In this document: in pieces, positions 23,030 through 35,519 of the stretch
Numbering within the stretch: position 1 is the stretch's first letter
Layout: every line of letters begins with the position of its first letter
Assembly (NCBI RefSeq): GCF_019393635.1
Contig: NC_057861.1
Span: 57,797,532 to 57,861,531 of the forward strand
Direction of reading: 5' to 3'
DNA from: Dromiciops gliroides
Lineage: Eukaryota > Chordata > Mammalia > Microbiotheria > Microbiotheriidae
DNA: 64,000 nucleotides
Position numbers and translations under genes: made by a program
The notes under the pieces: generated by a model
What the model saw: only the letters and a program-made list of their open reading frames with translations
Database searches by the model: none
Told to the model about the DNA's origin: nothing

Positions 23030-23670
23030 ATCGGAATTGTCAACCTTTTTGTGTCATGGGCTCCTTTGGGTCTATGGGAAAAGCCTTTGTCAGAATCTTG
23101 TTTTTAAATGCCTTAAGGAAAATACAGAGAATTACCAAGGAAACTAATTATATTCAAATGCAATTGTGTGGGCAGTTAGGTGATGCAATGGATAGAGCAC
23201 CAGGCTTGGAGTCAGGAGGACCTGAATTCAAATTTGATCTCAGATACTGACTAGCTGTGTGACCCTGAGCAAGCCACTTAACACGCCCTACCCCCTCCCC
23301 CAGGAAGGAAGGAAGGAAGGAAGGAAGGAAGGAAGGAAGGAAGGAAGGAAGGAAGGAAGGAAGGAAGGAAGGAAGGAAGGAAGGAAGGAAGGAAGGAAGG
23401 AAGGAAGGAAGGAAGGAAGGAAGGAAGGAAGGAAGGAAGGAAGGAAGGAAAAGAACTGCAATTGTCAGGGCAGCTAGGTGGCGCAGTGGATAGAGCACCA
23501 GCCTTGGAGTCAGGAGGACCTGAGTTCAAATGCAGCCTCAGACACTCAATACTTACTAGCTGTGTGACCCTGGGCAAGTCACTTAACCCCAATTGCCTCC
23601 CCCCCAAAAAAAAAGAAACACAATTGTCAAAATATTCCTGATTTTGGTGGGTTGTTGCCATAGTCCAGTG
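23030..23670. mobile_element. Old DNA-transposon-like repeat carrying two serial SINE insertions
   Basis: A diverged repeat (CAACCTTTTTGTGTCATGGG ... AATTATATTCAAATGCAATT) resumes at 23620 (CAATTGTCAAAATATT). Between them lie WSINE 23169-23302(+), a GGAA array (23303-23450) and WSINE 23467-23619(+). CAATTGT occurs at 23161, 23459 and 23621, so both SINEs used the same target. A sibling repeat is at 35765-36075. Confidence 0.65.
23303..23450 (+). repeat. (GGAA)37 microsatellite
   Basis: Perfect GGAA tandem array of 148 bp grown from the tail of the SINE at 23169. GGAA is the ETS-factor core motif. Confidence 0.97.
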
Positions 23671-23923
23671 ATAAAGACCATTTTCTGACAACTGACTGAT
23701 CCTCACCTACTCCCCATTCCCAAGCCAATTAATGGCCTGGGGCTGGCCAATCTTTGTCAATTTTGATTGTCTTGGATCTCCCCCAAACAAACTATTCCCT
23801 CCCAAAGATTCCCAAGCTTATTTCCTGGACTTTAGGTTATCATGTCAAAAAACTTGATTTACATTAAGTAGTTGCTGTCTCATAGCTCCATCTGTTCTGT
23901 TACCCCATATAAACCCTGCCCTC

Positions 23924-24269
23924 GGGGCAGCTAGGTGTAGCAGTGGATAGAGTACCGGCTCTGGATTCAGGAGGACCTGAGTTCAAATCCGACCTCAGAT
24001 ACTTGACACTTACTCGCTGTGTGACCCTGGGCAAGTCACTTAACCCCAATTGCCTCACCAAAAAAAAACAAAAAACAAACAAACAAAAAAAAACCAGGGC
24101 AGCTAGGTGGTGCAGTGGATAAAGTACTGACCTTGGATTCAGGAGGACCTGAGTTCAAATTCAGCCTCAGACACTTGACACTTAACTAGATGTGTGACTC
24201 TGGGCAAGTCACTTAACCCTCATTGCCCTGTATGTATAAATAAATAAACAAACAAACAAATAAATAAAT
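23924..24269 (+). mobile_element. Two WSINEs in tandem
   Basis: 23924-24093 (type C) is followed directly by 24094-24269 (type B, with AAAC/AAAT-rich tail). The flanks AAACCCTG(C/T)CCTC lie at 23911-23923 and 24270-24282, while no such copy lies between the two. This suggests that the second SINE landed in the A-tail of the first. Confidence 0.8.
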
Positions 24270-24282
24270 AAACCCTGTCCTC

Positions 24283-27200
24283 CGTCCCCATCTTTGAGTA
24301 TTCCTAGCATTCTTGCTTTGTGATACTCAGAACAATAACTCCTCTGCCCTGTTAAAGACTTTATTTCTCCTATATTGATTGTTTTATTAATCTTTAGGTT
24401 AACACCAGTTAAGAAGAGATAAGGGTGGAAGTCTGTGTGAGGAGACAGATGAGACGGAATGAGAGTTGTTGGGGACAGAAAAATGACAGGATTTGGCAAC
24501 TGATGGGGAATGTGGGGTGAGGAAGAATGAGAAGGAAGGGATGACGAGGTTGCAAGCATGGGTGATTTGGTGCCCCAGGGCAGTCATAGGGGAATTTGGA
24601 AGACAGGTGAGCTTGCTGGGAAGTGGAATGCCATGAAATCTTCCAGTTGTCCAAACCCATTAGCACCTGCTCTTCTCCTAACGCTCTGTCCCACCCAAAA
24701 AGAAAAGGAGGGAGGCAGGGTAACTCTTAGTCACCAGTTACTGCTAGGAAAGGCAAAACCTGCCCTTCAAGTGGGTGCCTGCCCCAAGCCTGACAGGATC
24801 TGGGGATGGGGTGGGGATTTTCCCGTGGCCCAGGTACTAGTGTTGCTGCAGTGGGTGCTCGGGTAGGGATTAGGTTATAACTGTCCTGAGGGGCTAATAT
24901 AGCACCAGAATAGGGAGGGAAGTTGGGAACGGTCAGTCAGTAAACAAGATATATTAAGTACCCACTATGCACTAATTGCTGGGGATACAAAGAGGAAAAA
25001 AAATAAACCTAGTTCCTGCTCTGCTGGAGCTTACAGTCTAACGGAGGAGACAAGATGCAAACAACTATGAACCAACTACCTACCTACCATAAATTAGAAT
25101 AACAGAGGGAAGGGTTCTAATCTATGGGATGGGGAGGGTTGGAGGGACCTATTTTTATCTAGAATGGGTATGGCCCCGTTAGAGATAGTTGATTATAACT
25201 GGGCTGAGATTCAACACATCTTTCAACCCTCCAATTGGTTGATGACATAGCGTCCCCTCAGGAGACCCTGCCTCTCACTCCCTTTTGAGACTACTGTCTC
25301 AATGGCTAGATTCCTGGACTTGGAGTCAGAAAAAAATAGATTCAAGTTCCACCTTGCTACTAGGCAAGTCACTTAACCTCTCTGGGCCTCAGTTTCCTTA
25401 TCTGTAAAATGGGGTTAAAATGGGGAACTACCTTCCAGGGTTGTGGAGATTAAATGAGAAAACATTTGTAAAATGTTTTGTAAACCTTAAAGCAGTCTAG
25501 ATGTCATTATTGGTGTTGTTATGTTTAGCGCTGTTTCTCTGATGGTGTTGGGCCTCTACCAGCCCGTAGTGCTGGCCTGCAGAAAGAGTCCAGAGCACGG
25601 CCCCACATCTCCTGGTCACAGCTGATCTCCGGTCCCTGAGGAGAAGGAAGTGGGGGTGGGAAGACATGGCAGAAAGCAGTCTTTCCGGGCTGGGCCTTCC
25701 CTCTCTCCCTGCCCCTCCTCCTCCCCCTCCCAGCAGCCGGGGAGTTGTGGGTTGCCAGAGAACAATCGCCCCTATCTCCCCCTCCCCCTCCCTGGGCCCA
25801 GCCTTCTTCAGCCGAGGCTCTGGCCTCAACAGCCCTGGGGCGGCCCAGGTTGAAGGTCAGCTCCCTGCCCTTTTCTCATTCAAATCAGGTCCCTCCCAGG
25901 AGAGGCTATGGGCTAGAGCCAGCACTGCACAGCAGGGGAGGGACTGACACTCCGGGAGAAATAAAAGAGACAAGAGATGGGGACTGAAACTGAGATTGAG
26001 GACAGACAGATCTTGCTCTGAGATGGAGACCTAGTGACTACTGGAGACTGAGGAAGAAACACAAGGGAGATAGGGAAACCTCAGGCCAATCCACAGAACC
26101 AGATGGACTCTACCCCTAGAGCCAGGGAGGAAACTGGAGGATCCTGGGCTTTAGTCCTTGAGATTCAGATCTCCTAGTCCAGAAGTGTCAAACTCAGATA
26201 GAAACATGGGCCACTAATTGGTAACTAAGGATCCCTGTGGACCTCATGTTGACTTAGAAAATCACATATTAACATTAACTACGTTCTATGGTATTTTTTT
26301 TCTTTTATGCAATATTTCCCAATCACATTTATTGTGGTTCTGGCTGCCCTAGGGTATGTTGGAGGCTGGATGTTTGACACCTTTGATCTAGTACAATGTC
26401 ATTTTTACAGGTGGGGAAACTAAGGCCCAGAGAAGGGGAATGACTTTGCTCATGTCCTTTAGTGGCAGAACTAAGATACAAACCCAGGTCCCTAGAGTAT
26501 TCCTGCCATTTCTCTAGAAGAGAGGATTGGAGTCCTCTATGGAGAGGAGGGTATGTTATCACTCCCATTCTACAGAAGCATAAGGAAGGAAATTGCTAAA
26601 TTTGCCAGGTTATGTTGGGGCTATATCTCTCATTCCCTGGGGCTGACTAAGTGCCTGCTACCAGGGCTCTCCCCATTGAATTCCTGGAATCTTATAAAGG
26701 CAGACCTGGAGGGGAACTCAGAGATCCTTATGCAACTTTTTACAGAAGAGGAGATAGACCCAGAGATGGGAAAGGATTTTGTCCAGGTCACAGAGGAAAT
26801 CAAGGGATAAAAGTAAGACCAGAACCCAGGTTTCCAAACTCCAGAGCCAACGTTCTTTCTGTCATATCACAAAGACTCCCTACCCAAGGGCCCCTATTCC
26901 CCTGGATGACTCGTTTCCCACCCCACCCCCCAACTTGGTAGGGGCCTTTGGGTTCCATGAGGAAGGCCTCCCTTCTCTTGATCTATTCAACCATGGATCT
27001 GACCTAGCAACAGACCATTTTCCCAGGCAGAAAGGGGGTCCCTGGAGGAGGGTGGAGGCCCACTAGGCCCAAGAGGGACAAGGGATTAGTGACCACAGGT
27101 GTCCTTATAATGGGGGTGAGGGGGGAGCAAGGAGAGGCCCTTAAGCCCCAGCTCAGTAACCCAAGCTCCAGCCTTTGTTTCCCAGCTGGGGAAAGCCCAG

Positions 27201-27330
27201 GTGTGCTCCACCTGTACAGGTGTGGATGGCCAGAAGAAGGGCCTGCTAAGGGAGCCCCACACTCTCCCTCCCCCTCACTCAGGAATTGGGGGGTGGGAGT
27301 AGATATTCAATCTCATGCACATGATTGAAA
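24283..27330. other. Mostly unique intergenic DNA, GC-rich in part
   Basis: No gene found. MIR-type copies lie at 25295-25500(+), 26395-26510(-) and 26690-26840(-); an L2-end-like piece lies at 24925-25100. 25560-25960 is unique and GC-rich with an imperfect DR1-type nuclear-receptor site (25847-25859). 27090-27225 has a cluster of E-boxes. ORFs here are short and without recognisable domains. Confidence 0.5.
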
Positions 27331-28194
27331 AATATCTAATTTTTTTGTTTTTTCAATAAACAAACAATTTCTTTCCACCTCCCCTCCCCCAACTGAAAAA
27401 AAAAATAAAACTGAGCTTTCATAACAGAAATTTATCATCAATTAAAGTAAATCAACAACCACCCCCCCCCCATTGGCCATGTCCAAAAATGTATTTCTCA
27501 TTCAGCATCCTGAGTCTATCAGCTTTCTGTCAGGAGGTGGTCCCCTGCAATCACTGTTAGGTCATTGCATTAGACTTCTCAAGTTTTTTCTTCGCAATAT
27601 TGTTATAATGAGTAAAGTAACGTGATATCTATAACTTAGCAAAATATAGGTATATTGGTGGTTCACACAACCAATGTTTTTCAGGTCTTCCTGACTCAGG
27701 GGCCTCTTCTCTAACCATTAGACCACACTGCTATTTGCTCTTGAAATCACTTGTATCATTTACCTACCTCCCCCAGGTACAATATAAACTGTAAGCCAAG
27801 AACATTTTGTATTTGTCTTTTTATCCCCAAACCTATTATTCCTTGCACATAGTAGGTATTCAGTGAATGCTTAATTAATGAAACCGAAGTTGCTGAAGCT
27901 TTTGGGGGCCACAGTATCAGCCTTTGGGAGTCAGACTCGATTTAATATAATCAATTTCCTTCATAATTCTATTTTTATTTCATGCATTTCTAAACATGAC
28001 TTTAAGGGGGGGGGGAATCTTCCCCAGACTGACTGCCGAAGGGGTCTGGGACACTAGGTGAAGAGCCCTAGAAGAGATGATCATTAACATCCCTACCAGA
28101 GTCAGATGTGGGATGCTCAGACAAACAGCAGTCACACTGCCTCCGCCCTCTCCAAAGTTCCCAGGGATCACTTAACAGCTAAACCCGATGCCCT
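27331..28194. other. AT-rich intergenic DNA, nothing recognised
   Basis: Contains a T/A-rich stretch, a C-run near 27463-27471 and an L2-end-like phrase near 27790-27880. No gene or intact element seen. Confidence 0.4.
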
Positions 28195-28800
28195 TTTCTC
28201 AGTCCTCCTCCTTCTTGACCTCTTGGCAGCTTTTGACACTGCTGACCACTCCTCTCTCCCCTCCTCCCAGAGCCTCTGAGACATTGCTCCTTCCCTGGAT
28301 TATCATTTATCTCCCTCCCATGAAGTTTTTTACCCTCTGAAGCTTTGTTCCTTGACCTCTTTTCTTATTGCTCTAATCTCTCTGGTGATCCCATCAGCTC
28401 CAATGGTTTCAATAAGCATCTCTACCCAGATGACCTCCCCATCCCCTACCCCACCTCCCCAAAGTTAATAGCCAACTCTCAACTCAAATGGTCCTCCATT
28501 ACCAACTGTCTGCTGAATATCTCTAATATAGGCACTGCTACTCAGCAGAGCCAAAATGGAAGTCACTGTATTCTCCCTCTCCTCCAGCCAACCACCTTAT
28601 CCTTCCTCCCAATTTCCCTATTTCTGTTAAGTCTGCACTATTCTCCGTCCTTCTGCTTACCCAGATTCACAAAGGGAGTTATTCCTAACTATTCTCTCTT
28701 CCTCCATCTCCATCATGTCATAGATTCTTCCCCCACATGTCTGTCCCCTCTTTTCTCTCCTTTCATAGAGCTATCAACCTCACTCTTTCCTTTATCCCTT
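28195..28800 (+). mobile_element. L2 LINE ORF2 fragment
   Basis: Encodes a decayed LLDLLAAFDTADHSSL (L2: LLDLSAAFDTVDHSIL) near 28215, then GGTGATCCCATCAGCTCC and CCCAGATGACCTCC, the L2 reverse transcriptase/ADD region. An open stretch of ~200 codons here is chance plus L2 plus SINE and not a gene. Confidence 0.7.
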
Positions 28801-30024
28801 CTCTCTCTCTCTCTCTCTCTCTTTTTTTTGGTAAGGCAACTGGGGTTAAGTGACTTGCCCAGGGTCACACAGCTAGTAAGTGTCAAGTATCTGAGGCTGG
28901 ATTTGAACTCAGGTACTCCTGAATCCAGGGCCGGTGCTCTATCCACCTCGACACCTAACTGCCCCTCTTTATCCCTTCTCACACTGTGGTGCAGTGGATA
29001 GAGGGCTGGGTCTGAAAGTCAGGAAGACTCCTCTTCCTGAGTTCAAATCTAGCCTCGGACACTTACTAGCAGTGTGACCCTGGGCAAGTCACTTTACCCT
29101 GTTTGCCTCAGTTTCCTCATCTGTAACATGAGCTGGAGAAGGAAAAGGCAAATTACTCCTATACCTCTGCCAAGAAAACCCCAAATGGGGTCATAAAGAG
29201 TCAGACATGACTCAACAAAACACAGCAATCACACTCAGTCTATCCCCTCTCCAAGCCATCCTCCATCATCGAGAATAACGTTCCAAAAGCACAGTTCTGG
29301 CAAAGGGACACAGCCTAATTCAGTGAAAAGACTATTGAACTTGGAGTCTCAGGACCGGAGTTTAAACCCCAGCTCTCTATTTACCACCTGCATGACTTTG
29401 GGCAAAGGTAGCTAGGCAGTGCAGTGCCAGGCCTGGAGTCAGGAAGACTTAAGTTTAAATCTGGTCTCAGACACCTACAAGCTGTGTGACCCTGGTCAAG
29501 TCACTTAACCCACTGTAAAATAAACTGGAGAAGGAAATGACAAACCACTATAGTATTCTAGCCAAGAAAACTCCTAAAAGGAGAATTAGAAATGATTGAA
29601 CTATCACAAACGACCTTGGCAAGTTATTTATCTTTTCTGGACATTAGTTTCCTCTTTTTCAAAAGAGGGAGTTGTCTTGGTAGTCCCATATTTCTGGAAT
29701 GCTCCTCCCTCTCTTGGAACACTTTAAGGGATCTGTAAGGTCCCTTAAAGCTCTAAATCTATATCCTATGTCACTCTTCTGTTCAAAAAAATCCTCAGTG
29801 GTTCCCTGCTGACCCTAGAATAAAACACAAAGTCCTCGGTCTGTTCATTAAAGATCTTTACAGGGCTAGCAAGGTGGTGCAGTGGACAGTGCATGGCCCT
29901 GGAGTCAGGAGGACCTGAATGTAAATCTGACCCTAGACACTTACTAGCTGTGTGACCCTGGACAAGTCACTTAACCCTGATTGCCTCTGGAAAAAAAAAA
30001 AAAAAGAAGAAACCCTTTCTAGCA
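28801..30024. other. Intergenic SINE cluster
   Basis: CT-repeat 28799-28821; WSINE 28822-28964(-), with CTTTATCCCTTCTC on both sides of the repeat/SINE block; full-length RTE-tailed CORE-SINEs at 28985-29222(+) and 29405-29620(+); L2-end fragment 29770-29865(+); WSINE 29866-30006(+). Confidence 0.7.
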
Positions 30025-30180
30025 GGGCTTCTTAAACTTTTTCCACTTTGAGCCCCCTTTTCACCTGAGAAATTTTTACCCAACCCCAGGATATATAGGT
30101 ATATACAAAACCTTTGACTGTTGCCAAATTCTTCACAACCTCCACAGTTGAAGAAGCAACCCACAGTTTAAGAAGCCTTG
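30025..30180. mobile_element. Non-autonomous hAT-type DNA transposon
   Basis: The left end CAGGGCTTCTTAAACT and the right end AGTTTAAGAAGCCTTG are inverted repeats with few mismatches, about 156 bp apart. The flanking octamers CTTTCTAG and CTTTATAA agree at 6 of 8 positions, as expected of an aged 8-bp hAT duplication. No transposase is encoded. Confidence 0.6.
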
Positions 30181-31227
30181 CTTTATAATATGGCTCCAGC
30201 CTCCCTTTCTGTTTATTTCATGTTAACTCCTTCATATACCTAGAAAAACTGGCCTACCTTAAATTCCCCAAACCCAGTATTCCACCTGTCACCTTTCTCC
30301 CCTTGGGTAGGCTAAGCCTCTCAGCCCTGCCATGAGAGCACACCCTTTTCAATTTAGCTTCTTGGAATCTCTAACTTCCTTTAAGGCTCAGGTACCACCT
30401 AAGGGGAAGTATTTCCTCTTTAGTGCTCCAATCCTCCTTAAAAGATCAGATATTTACTTAGGTGTTCACAAGCTGGGTTCCTAAGTAGAAATGTAAACTC
30501 CTCGAGGTGAGGAACTATTTTTTCTTTTTTGTCTTTTTATCCCCAGGGCACATTGCCTTGTATGGAGTAGTAGTGTTTGTTGAATTGAATCACCCAAGAC
30601 TTCGGAGAATATCTATGTTAACCTTGTATCTGGGAAGGAATGTTTACAAGCTTCTCTGTCAAGTGGACATCTAAGGTCTCCAGGGGTTGGAGAGGTCAAT
30701 ACTTTGTTAAGCGGCCCCCTGGAGGGGAGGGAAAGAAAAGAGAAAGAAGGTGTGTATCTGTGAGGTTGGAGGGAGAGACCTCTGACCCGGAAAAAAAAAT
30801 TCTTTCTAGTATTAAAGAGTTTAGGTCCTAGGACAGTGCTAAGACACAAGACTAGGTGGGCTAATTGTCCCAAGGTCAAGTACAGTAGGGGAGCAAGAGG
30901 GCCCAGGAGACAAACTGCAATCTCTCTACCTTAGAGCCAATGGGGGAGGGGATCATTTTCCCATAATGGACAAGCCACAGCAGCTGAGCCTTTCTCAGCT
31001 TTGGGAACGTAAGTAGAAAAGAGAGGAGGGTCTGAAATTCCCCTTATCTGCTGTCTCCCTCAACTCCTAGGGTGCCTGGTCAACTTCGAGAGGTCTGGGT
31101 AGGGGAGGTCTGGTTACAGGTGGGTTCTTCATCCTGTCACCTGATGGAGTGGGACGAAGTCCCTGGCCCTCCAGAGTAACTCTTACTGGTTCTGGGTGTG
31201 TAGGTATAATAACATTGTGGAGGGTGA
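30181..31227. other. L2 3' fragment and unique DNA
   Basis: 30182-30590 resembles the L2 3' region (ATATGGCTCCAGCCTCCC ... CACATTGCCTTGTATGGAG). 30590-31227 is unique with no recognised feature. Confidence 0.45.
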
Positions 31228-31655
31228 TTATAAGGACAGGATGTACTGTGGAAAGAGTGCTTTGGATTGGGCATTAGAGCCCAGTTTTTAATCCCAGCTA
31301 ACTAGCTGTGTATGACCATAGGCAAGTCACTTCCTTCCTTTGGGTCTCAATTTGGCCAAAGGTAAAATTAAATGGTCTCTTTGTAGCTCTGGAATTCTGT
31401 GTTCTAAGTGCCCTCCCACCTCTGATATTGTGTCTTAAGGGCCCTCTAGATTCTGATATCCTGTGTCCTAGGGCCCCACCCAGCTCTAACATTCTATGTT
31501 CTAAGGGCTCTCCCAGGTGTGACATCCTCTGTTCTAAGGGCCCTCCTAGTTTTGACACTATTTTCAAAAGTCCCTCCCAGATCTGATATTCTGTATTCTA
31601 AGGTCTCTCCCACTCCTGATAGAATTTTCAAAGGGACCTTTCAGCTCTGATGCTG
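31228..31655 (+). repeat. MIR/THER1 SINE with its tail expanded into a minisatellite
   Basis: 31228-31376 is a MIR/THER1 body (ACTAGCTGTGTATGACC ... GGCAAGTCACTTCC). From 31377 to about 31655 the tail phrase TTCTAAGGGCCCTCCCAGCT is repeated in about nine diverged units of roughly 31 bp. Confidence 0.75.
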
Positions 31656-32728
31656 AGTCTGTGGGCTCATGGGTCTCCAGGGGGTGGGGCTAGAGCATGG
31701 GTCACTTCCCTCCCCCCCCTCCCCCGATGGGGGAATGAGAAAGGTCTGGCTGGCAGTTCTCACAGGCCTGGGCCCTAAAACAGCCAGATGGGCCTGGCAG
31801 GCGCCTTTGTCCCAGCCTCCTCCCCGCCCCCAGCCCCCGGGGCCGCACCACCAAGCCCACAAGGTCAAATGTTAACTCAAGTCCCCCCCTTCTCCTTCCT
31901 GGGGCCCAAAGGTCGTTGGTGCCTAGTGGGGAGCCTAAAGGGCGGGCGGGGCCATTGGTCAGGCTGGGAAGAGGCCCAGGATGGGGAGGGAGGCCCTGAG
32001 ACACTCCTTGCCCTCTGTTCCCCTCCCCCAGGGCAGCAGGAATGTGGTGAGGTGGGGGTTGGGGAGGGGGGTGAAGTCCCCTCCCGCTTGAAGAATGACC
32101 AGAATCTGGCCCTCAGCCACAGATTCTGGTTAAACAGGCCCCTTCTGAGACCTGGTTTTCTCTCCCCCCAACATCCTAGGTCAGGGTAAGGAAAGCCTGT
32201 GTATGAGTCCATGGCAGGACTAAATCAGCGAGCTCTCCATGAGCCCCCATCCCCTTATTAAAGCTCCCTAGCTCCTCTCTGAGACCTCATCTCCTCCACT
32301 TGACCCTCTCACTGAGCTCCTATCCCCTCAGGGAACTCCCATCCCTTCACTGAGCCCCCATCCTTCAATGAAGGCTGCACACCCTGAATTCTAACTCCCC
32401 ACAGACTTTCCAGTGAGCCCTCGGTCCCTTCCAAGTCCCAAGTCCCTCAGTGAACCCCATTTCCCATCACCCATCAACTCACTCCTTTCTCTCTAGTCTT
32501 TAGGAGTTCAGTTCCTCCCAGGAGCAGAGAACATAGTAGTACCAGCAGGCACCGCTGGGGGGGGGGGGAGGTTCCTTAACATCAGAAGATTGAAGGTGGG
32601 GGAGCGACAAGGCCCTTTGTGGAGATGTGAGATCTGGCCTAAGCAAGAAGTGCCGAACCAGCCCAGATGGCCCGGGCCCTTTCCTTCAAACTGCTGATTC
32701 CAGCAAGTCCTTCGAAGGACTTGGGGAG

Positions 32729-32766
<38 letters not shown>

Positions 32767-34269
32767 TGGGAGGGGACTCTGGGTGGGGACTCAAACTTTG
32801 GGGAATATTCTAGAAGAGGGATTCTGTGGTGGTGATTCTGAGGGAATTCTTAGCAGGCACTTGGGGATGAGGCATGAGTGGACATTCAGAGTTGGCAGGG
32901 GCCTTAGAGGCTACTCTACGTCAACCCACACCTGAACAGGTGACCCTGAAGCAGACTGAGGATGAGGGAGGGAAGATGATGACTGCCCTTCCCCCCTCTC
33001 CCGAAGGTACTGATGGAGCGTGGGCTGACCAGCGCACACACAGATCAGAGACATTCCCCATTCTTTGGCTCAGCTCAGGCTGAAACTTAATCCTCCCATC
33101 CCTGGGCAGCCTTTGGGAGGAAGGGAGGGAGGGCCTGCATTGAATGTATGTTTGTGTGTGTATGTGTGGGGGGCTAACCTTAGGTGCCTGAGGCTACATC
33201 GGGTGGGGCACACTGAATGCAGCAGGGAGCCTGCAGAACTCCCAGGACCACCTTATGGTGTGCAGAGTGTCCCTTCAGCTGGGGGCCACATGCTTTCACT
33301 TAGGTCCTCCTCTTTCCCCCCTGGGGACCACATGGCTCCACATCCAGGGTGAGAAGAACCATTGGACCAGGCCCTGGGACTATGAAGAAAAAACAGCAAC
33401 TAGAAGAAACATTCCCTGCCCTCAGGGAGCTTATATTCTCCCGGGGAAGTCATTTCTGTGCTATTTCCACTCCCCCAGTGTCCTCCTCCTACCCTGCATT
33501 TCCCTCAGTCCAGTAATCTGTATAGAGGAGCCCTTGAACCTGTTGGGGTTCTTTTCTCTCTCCAGGCTCCCTTATGAATACAAACTTCTTTTTATAGGCT
33601 TCAAGGTTGGCACAAGACTTTCCTCACCATAACCTGTGAGTTCAAAGCACTGCCATCCTCATTTTACAGATGGGGAAACTGAGGCTCAGAGAGGTGACTG
33701 CAGCTCTGGGATTAGCACCCAGGTCTCCTGACTTCAAATCTATCAAGCTCCCCCACAACCAGCTGCCTTGCCTTCTCCCGCTTTCTGGGCCAATAATTCC
33801 TTTTTCCTCTGGGGAGGTGATCATTTCCTTTTTGCTTTCACCTTGCTTAATACAGTGTCTGACACGAAGAAGCCACTTCATAAATGCTTGTTGATTGACT
33901 AGTGGATTGTGTCCCCTCTAGATCCCACTCCCAGTTTGGCCAAGCAGAGCCTGTTTTTGCCCTCCCTCTCACTGGGCAGACTGGAAATTCCTCTCCTGAA
34001 GTTCCCTGAACACAAGACATAAGGACGTACTGGCTTCTAAGAAGATTCTTCAAAGCCCTTTTCCCTTGCTGAGAAGCCCCCTTTGGAGAGAAATTCCTTG
34101 CTTACAGGTCACCTAAATCCCTCCTGCCCAGGCTCAGTGAGTTGTGGGCAGCAAGACTCTAATCCCTGGAGAGATGGGAGGTGATTTAGGTCAAAACTGC
34201 CCCCTAGCCAAGCCAAGGAGGTTGTGTATCAGGAGGTTAAGGACAGGGCTTCCAGGAGGCTGGTGGCTC
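31656..34269. other. GC-rich unique intergenic DNA with a TG-repeat
   Basis: 31700-32210 is GC-rich and repeat-free, with COUP-type half sites (CAAGGTCAAA at about 31859; CCCAAAGGTCG near 31905). A (TG)n tract lies at 32731-32766. A minus MIR lies at 33640-33740 and an L2-end phrase at 33830-33900. ORFs in both strands overlap and have no recognisable domains; I do not call a gene. Confidence 0.45.
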
Positions 34270-35519
34270 TTCTTTTGCCCGAGTTGGGGTAGCAGAGTCA
34301 CCCAGCTACATGATCCTGGGCAAGTCACTTTACCTTTTTAAACCCATTTCTTCCTGGGGATAATGAAACTCACTAGCTAGCACTCCCCACCTTGTCAGAG
34401 GGTTGTGTCCAGGAAAGTACTCTGCAAACCTTTTGTAGCTGTAGAAGTGAGCTGTTACCATCACTATTAAGAACTATCCCCAGGGGCAGCTAGGTGGCAC
34501 AGTGGATAGAGCACCAGCCCTGGAGTCAGGAGTACCTGAGTTCAAATCTGGCCTCAGACACTTAACTTACTAGCTGTGTGACCCTGGGCAAGTCACTTAA
34601 CCCCAATTGCCTTACTAAAAAAAACAACAACAACAAAAAAAAACTGTCCCCAGTGGGAAGGAGTTTCTCAGGTCGTTCCCAGACAGCAGGTTTGGAAAGA
34701 GTGCTTTGCCAATGTAATTCAAAAGGACTATAGCACCCAAAAGACAGGGCAAGGCAGGTCTACCAACTTAATCATTTTGCTAACAACCTCTTCCTGTCAG
34801 TGACCAAGGAGAGGCATCCCAGTCCAGGGGAAAGGGCCAGAGATTTGGAGCCAGAGGCCGGAGGCTTGAATCTCACTTGTCACCTGCTGCCTGAACCTGG
34901 GCAAGAGACTTCTTTGGGTCTCGGGTTCTCCATTTGCAAACTGAATGGGGTGGGGTGGGATGGGGGGGGGTTGGAATATTTAGCCGATAAAGTTCCTTCC
35001 TCTTCTACAGATTTCTATGATCCTCTCTCTCTGATAAAGAGAAAGGCTCTTCCAGGCTGACTTGTGGTAAATGGGGGTGTATGTGAAAGATCAATTTATT
35101 AACACTGGGGAGGTCCTCCTCTCCTCCCTTTCCCATTTCCAGCTCTGGTCCAATTGAAGTTTGATTCCCTCGTTAATCTTTAATGCCAGCACTCTAGCCC
35201 AGGCCAGCAGGGCAGGACTGCCAGACAGCCAGAACCCAGTAGGCTTGCAGGCCTAATAAGCCAGGCTCACCCATCTGAATCCCAACAGGAGTTTCAGCAC
35301 TTATTAACCTGAGAAAACTCATCCTGGCCTTCCTCTGACTGGGGAAGCCCCTCCCCCAGCACCTCTTTCTTCCTGCCTAGTCTGCTCTTGGACCCCTATT
35401 TCAACTCCCATTTTATGGATGGTCCTATGGGGATCCTCTTGGGGAGATACCATGGCTTGGGGTCAAAGCAGGATGTCAAAGCTTGGAGGGCCTTCAAGAC
35501 AGACCTGGCATATGCTTTA
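34270..35519. other. MIR and WSINE copies in unique DNA
   Basis: MIR 34270-34470(+); WSINE 34484-34640(+, type A) flanked by AACT(A/G)TCCCCAG; MIR 34815-35030(+). 35030-35519 holds nothing recognised. Confidence 0.65.

Noticed and set aside
23154-23706. Frames with repeated LPSF or GRKE
   Set aside because: Translation of the GGAA microsatellite and its flanking SINEs.
28345-29001. 218-codon plus-strand frame
   Set aside because: Made of L2 ORF2 remnant, a CT microsatellite and a WSINE.
31669-32212. Overlapping 75-133 codon frames in both strands
   Set aside because: GC-rich unique DNA; no domain, splice structure or poly(A) signal ties these frames to a gene.
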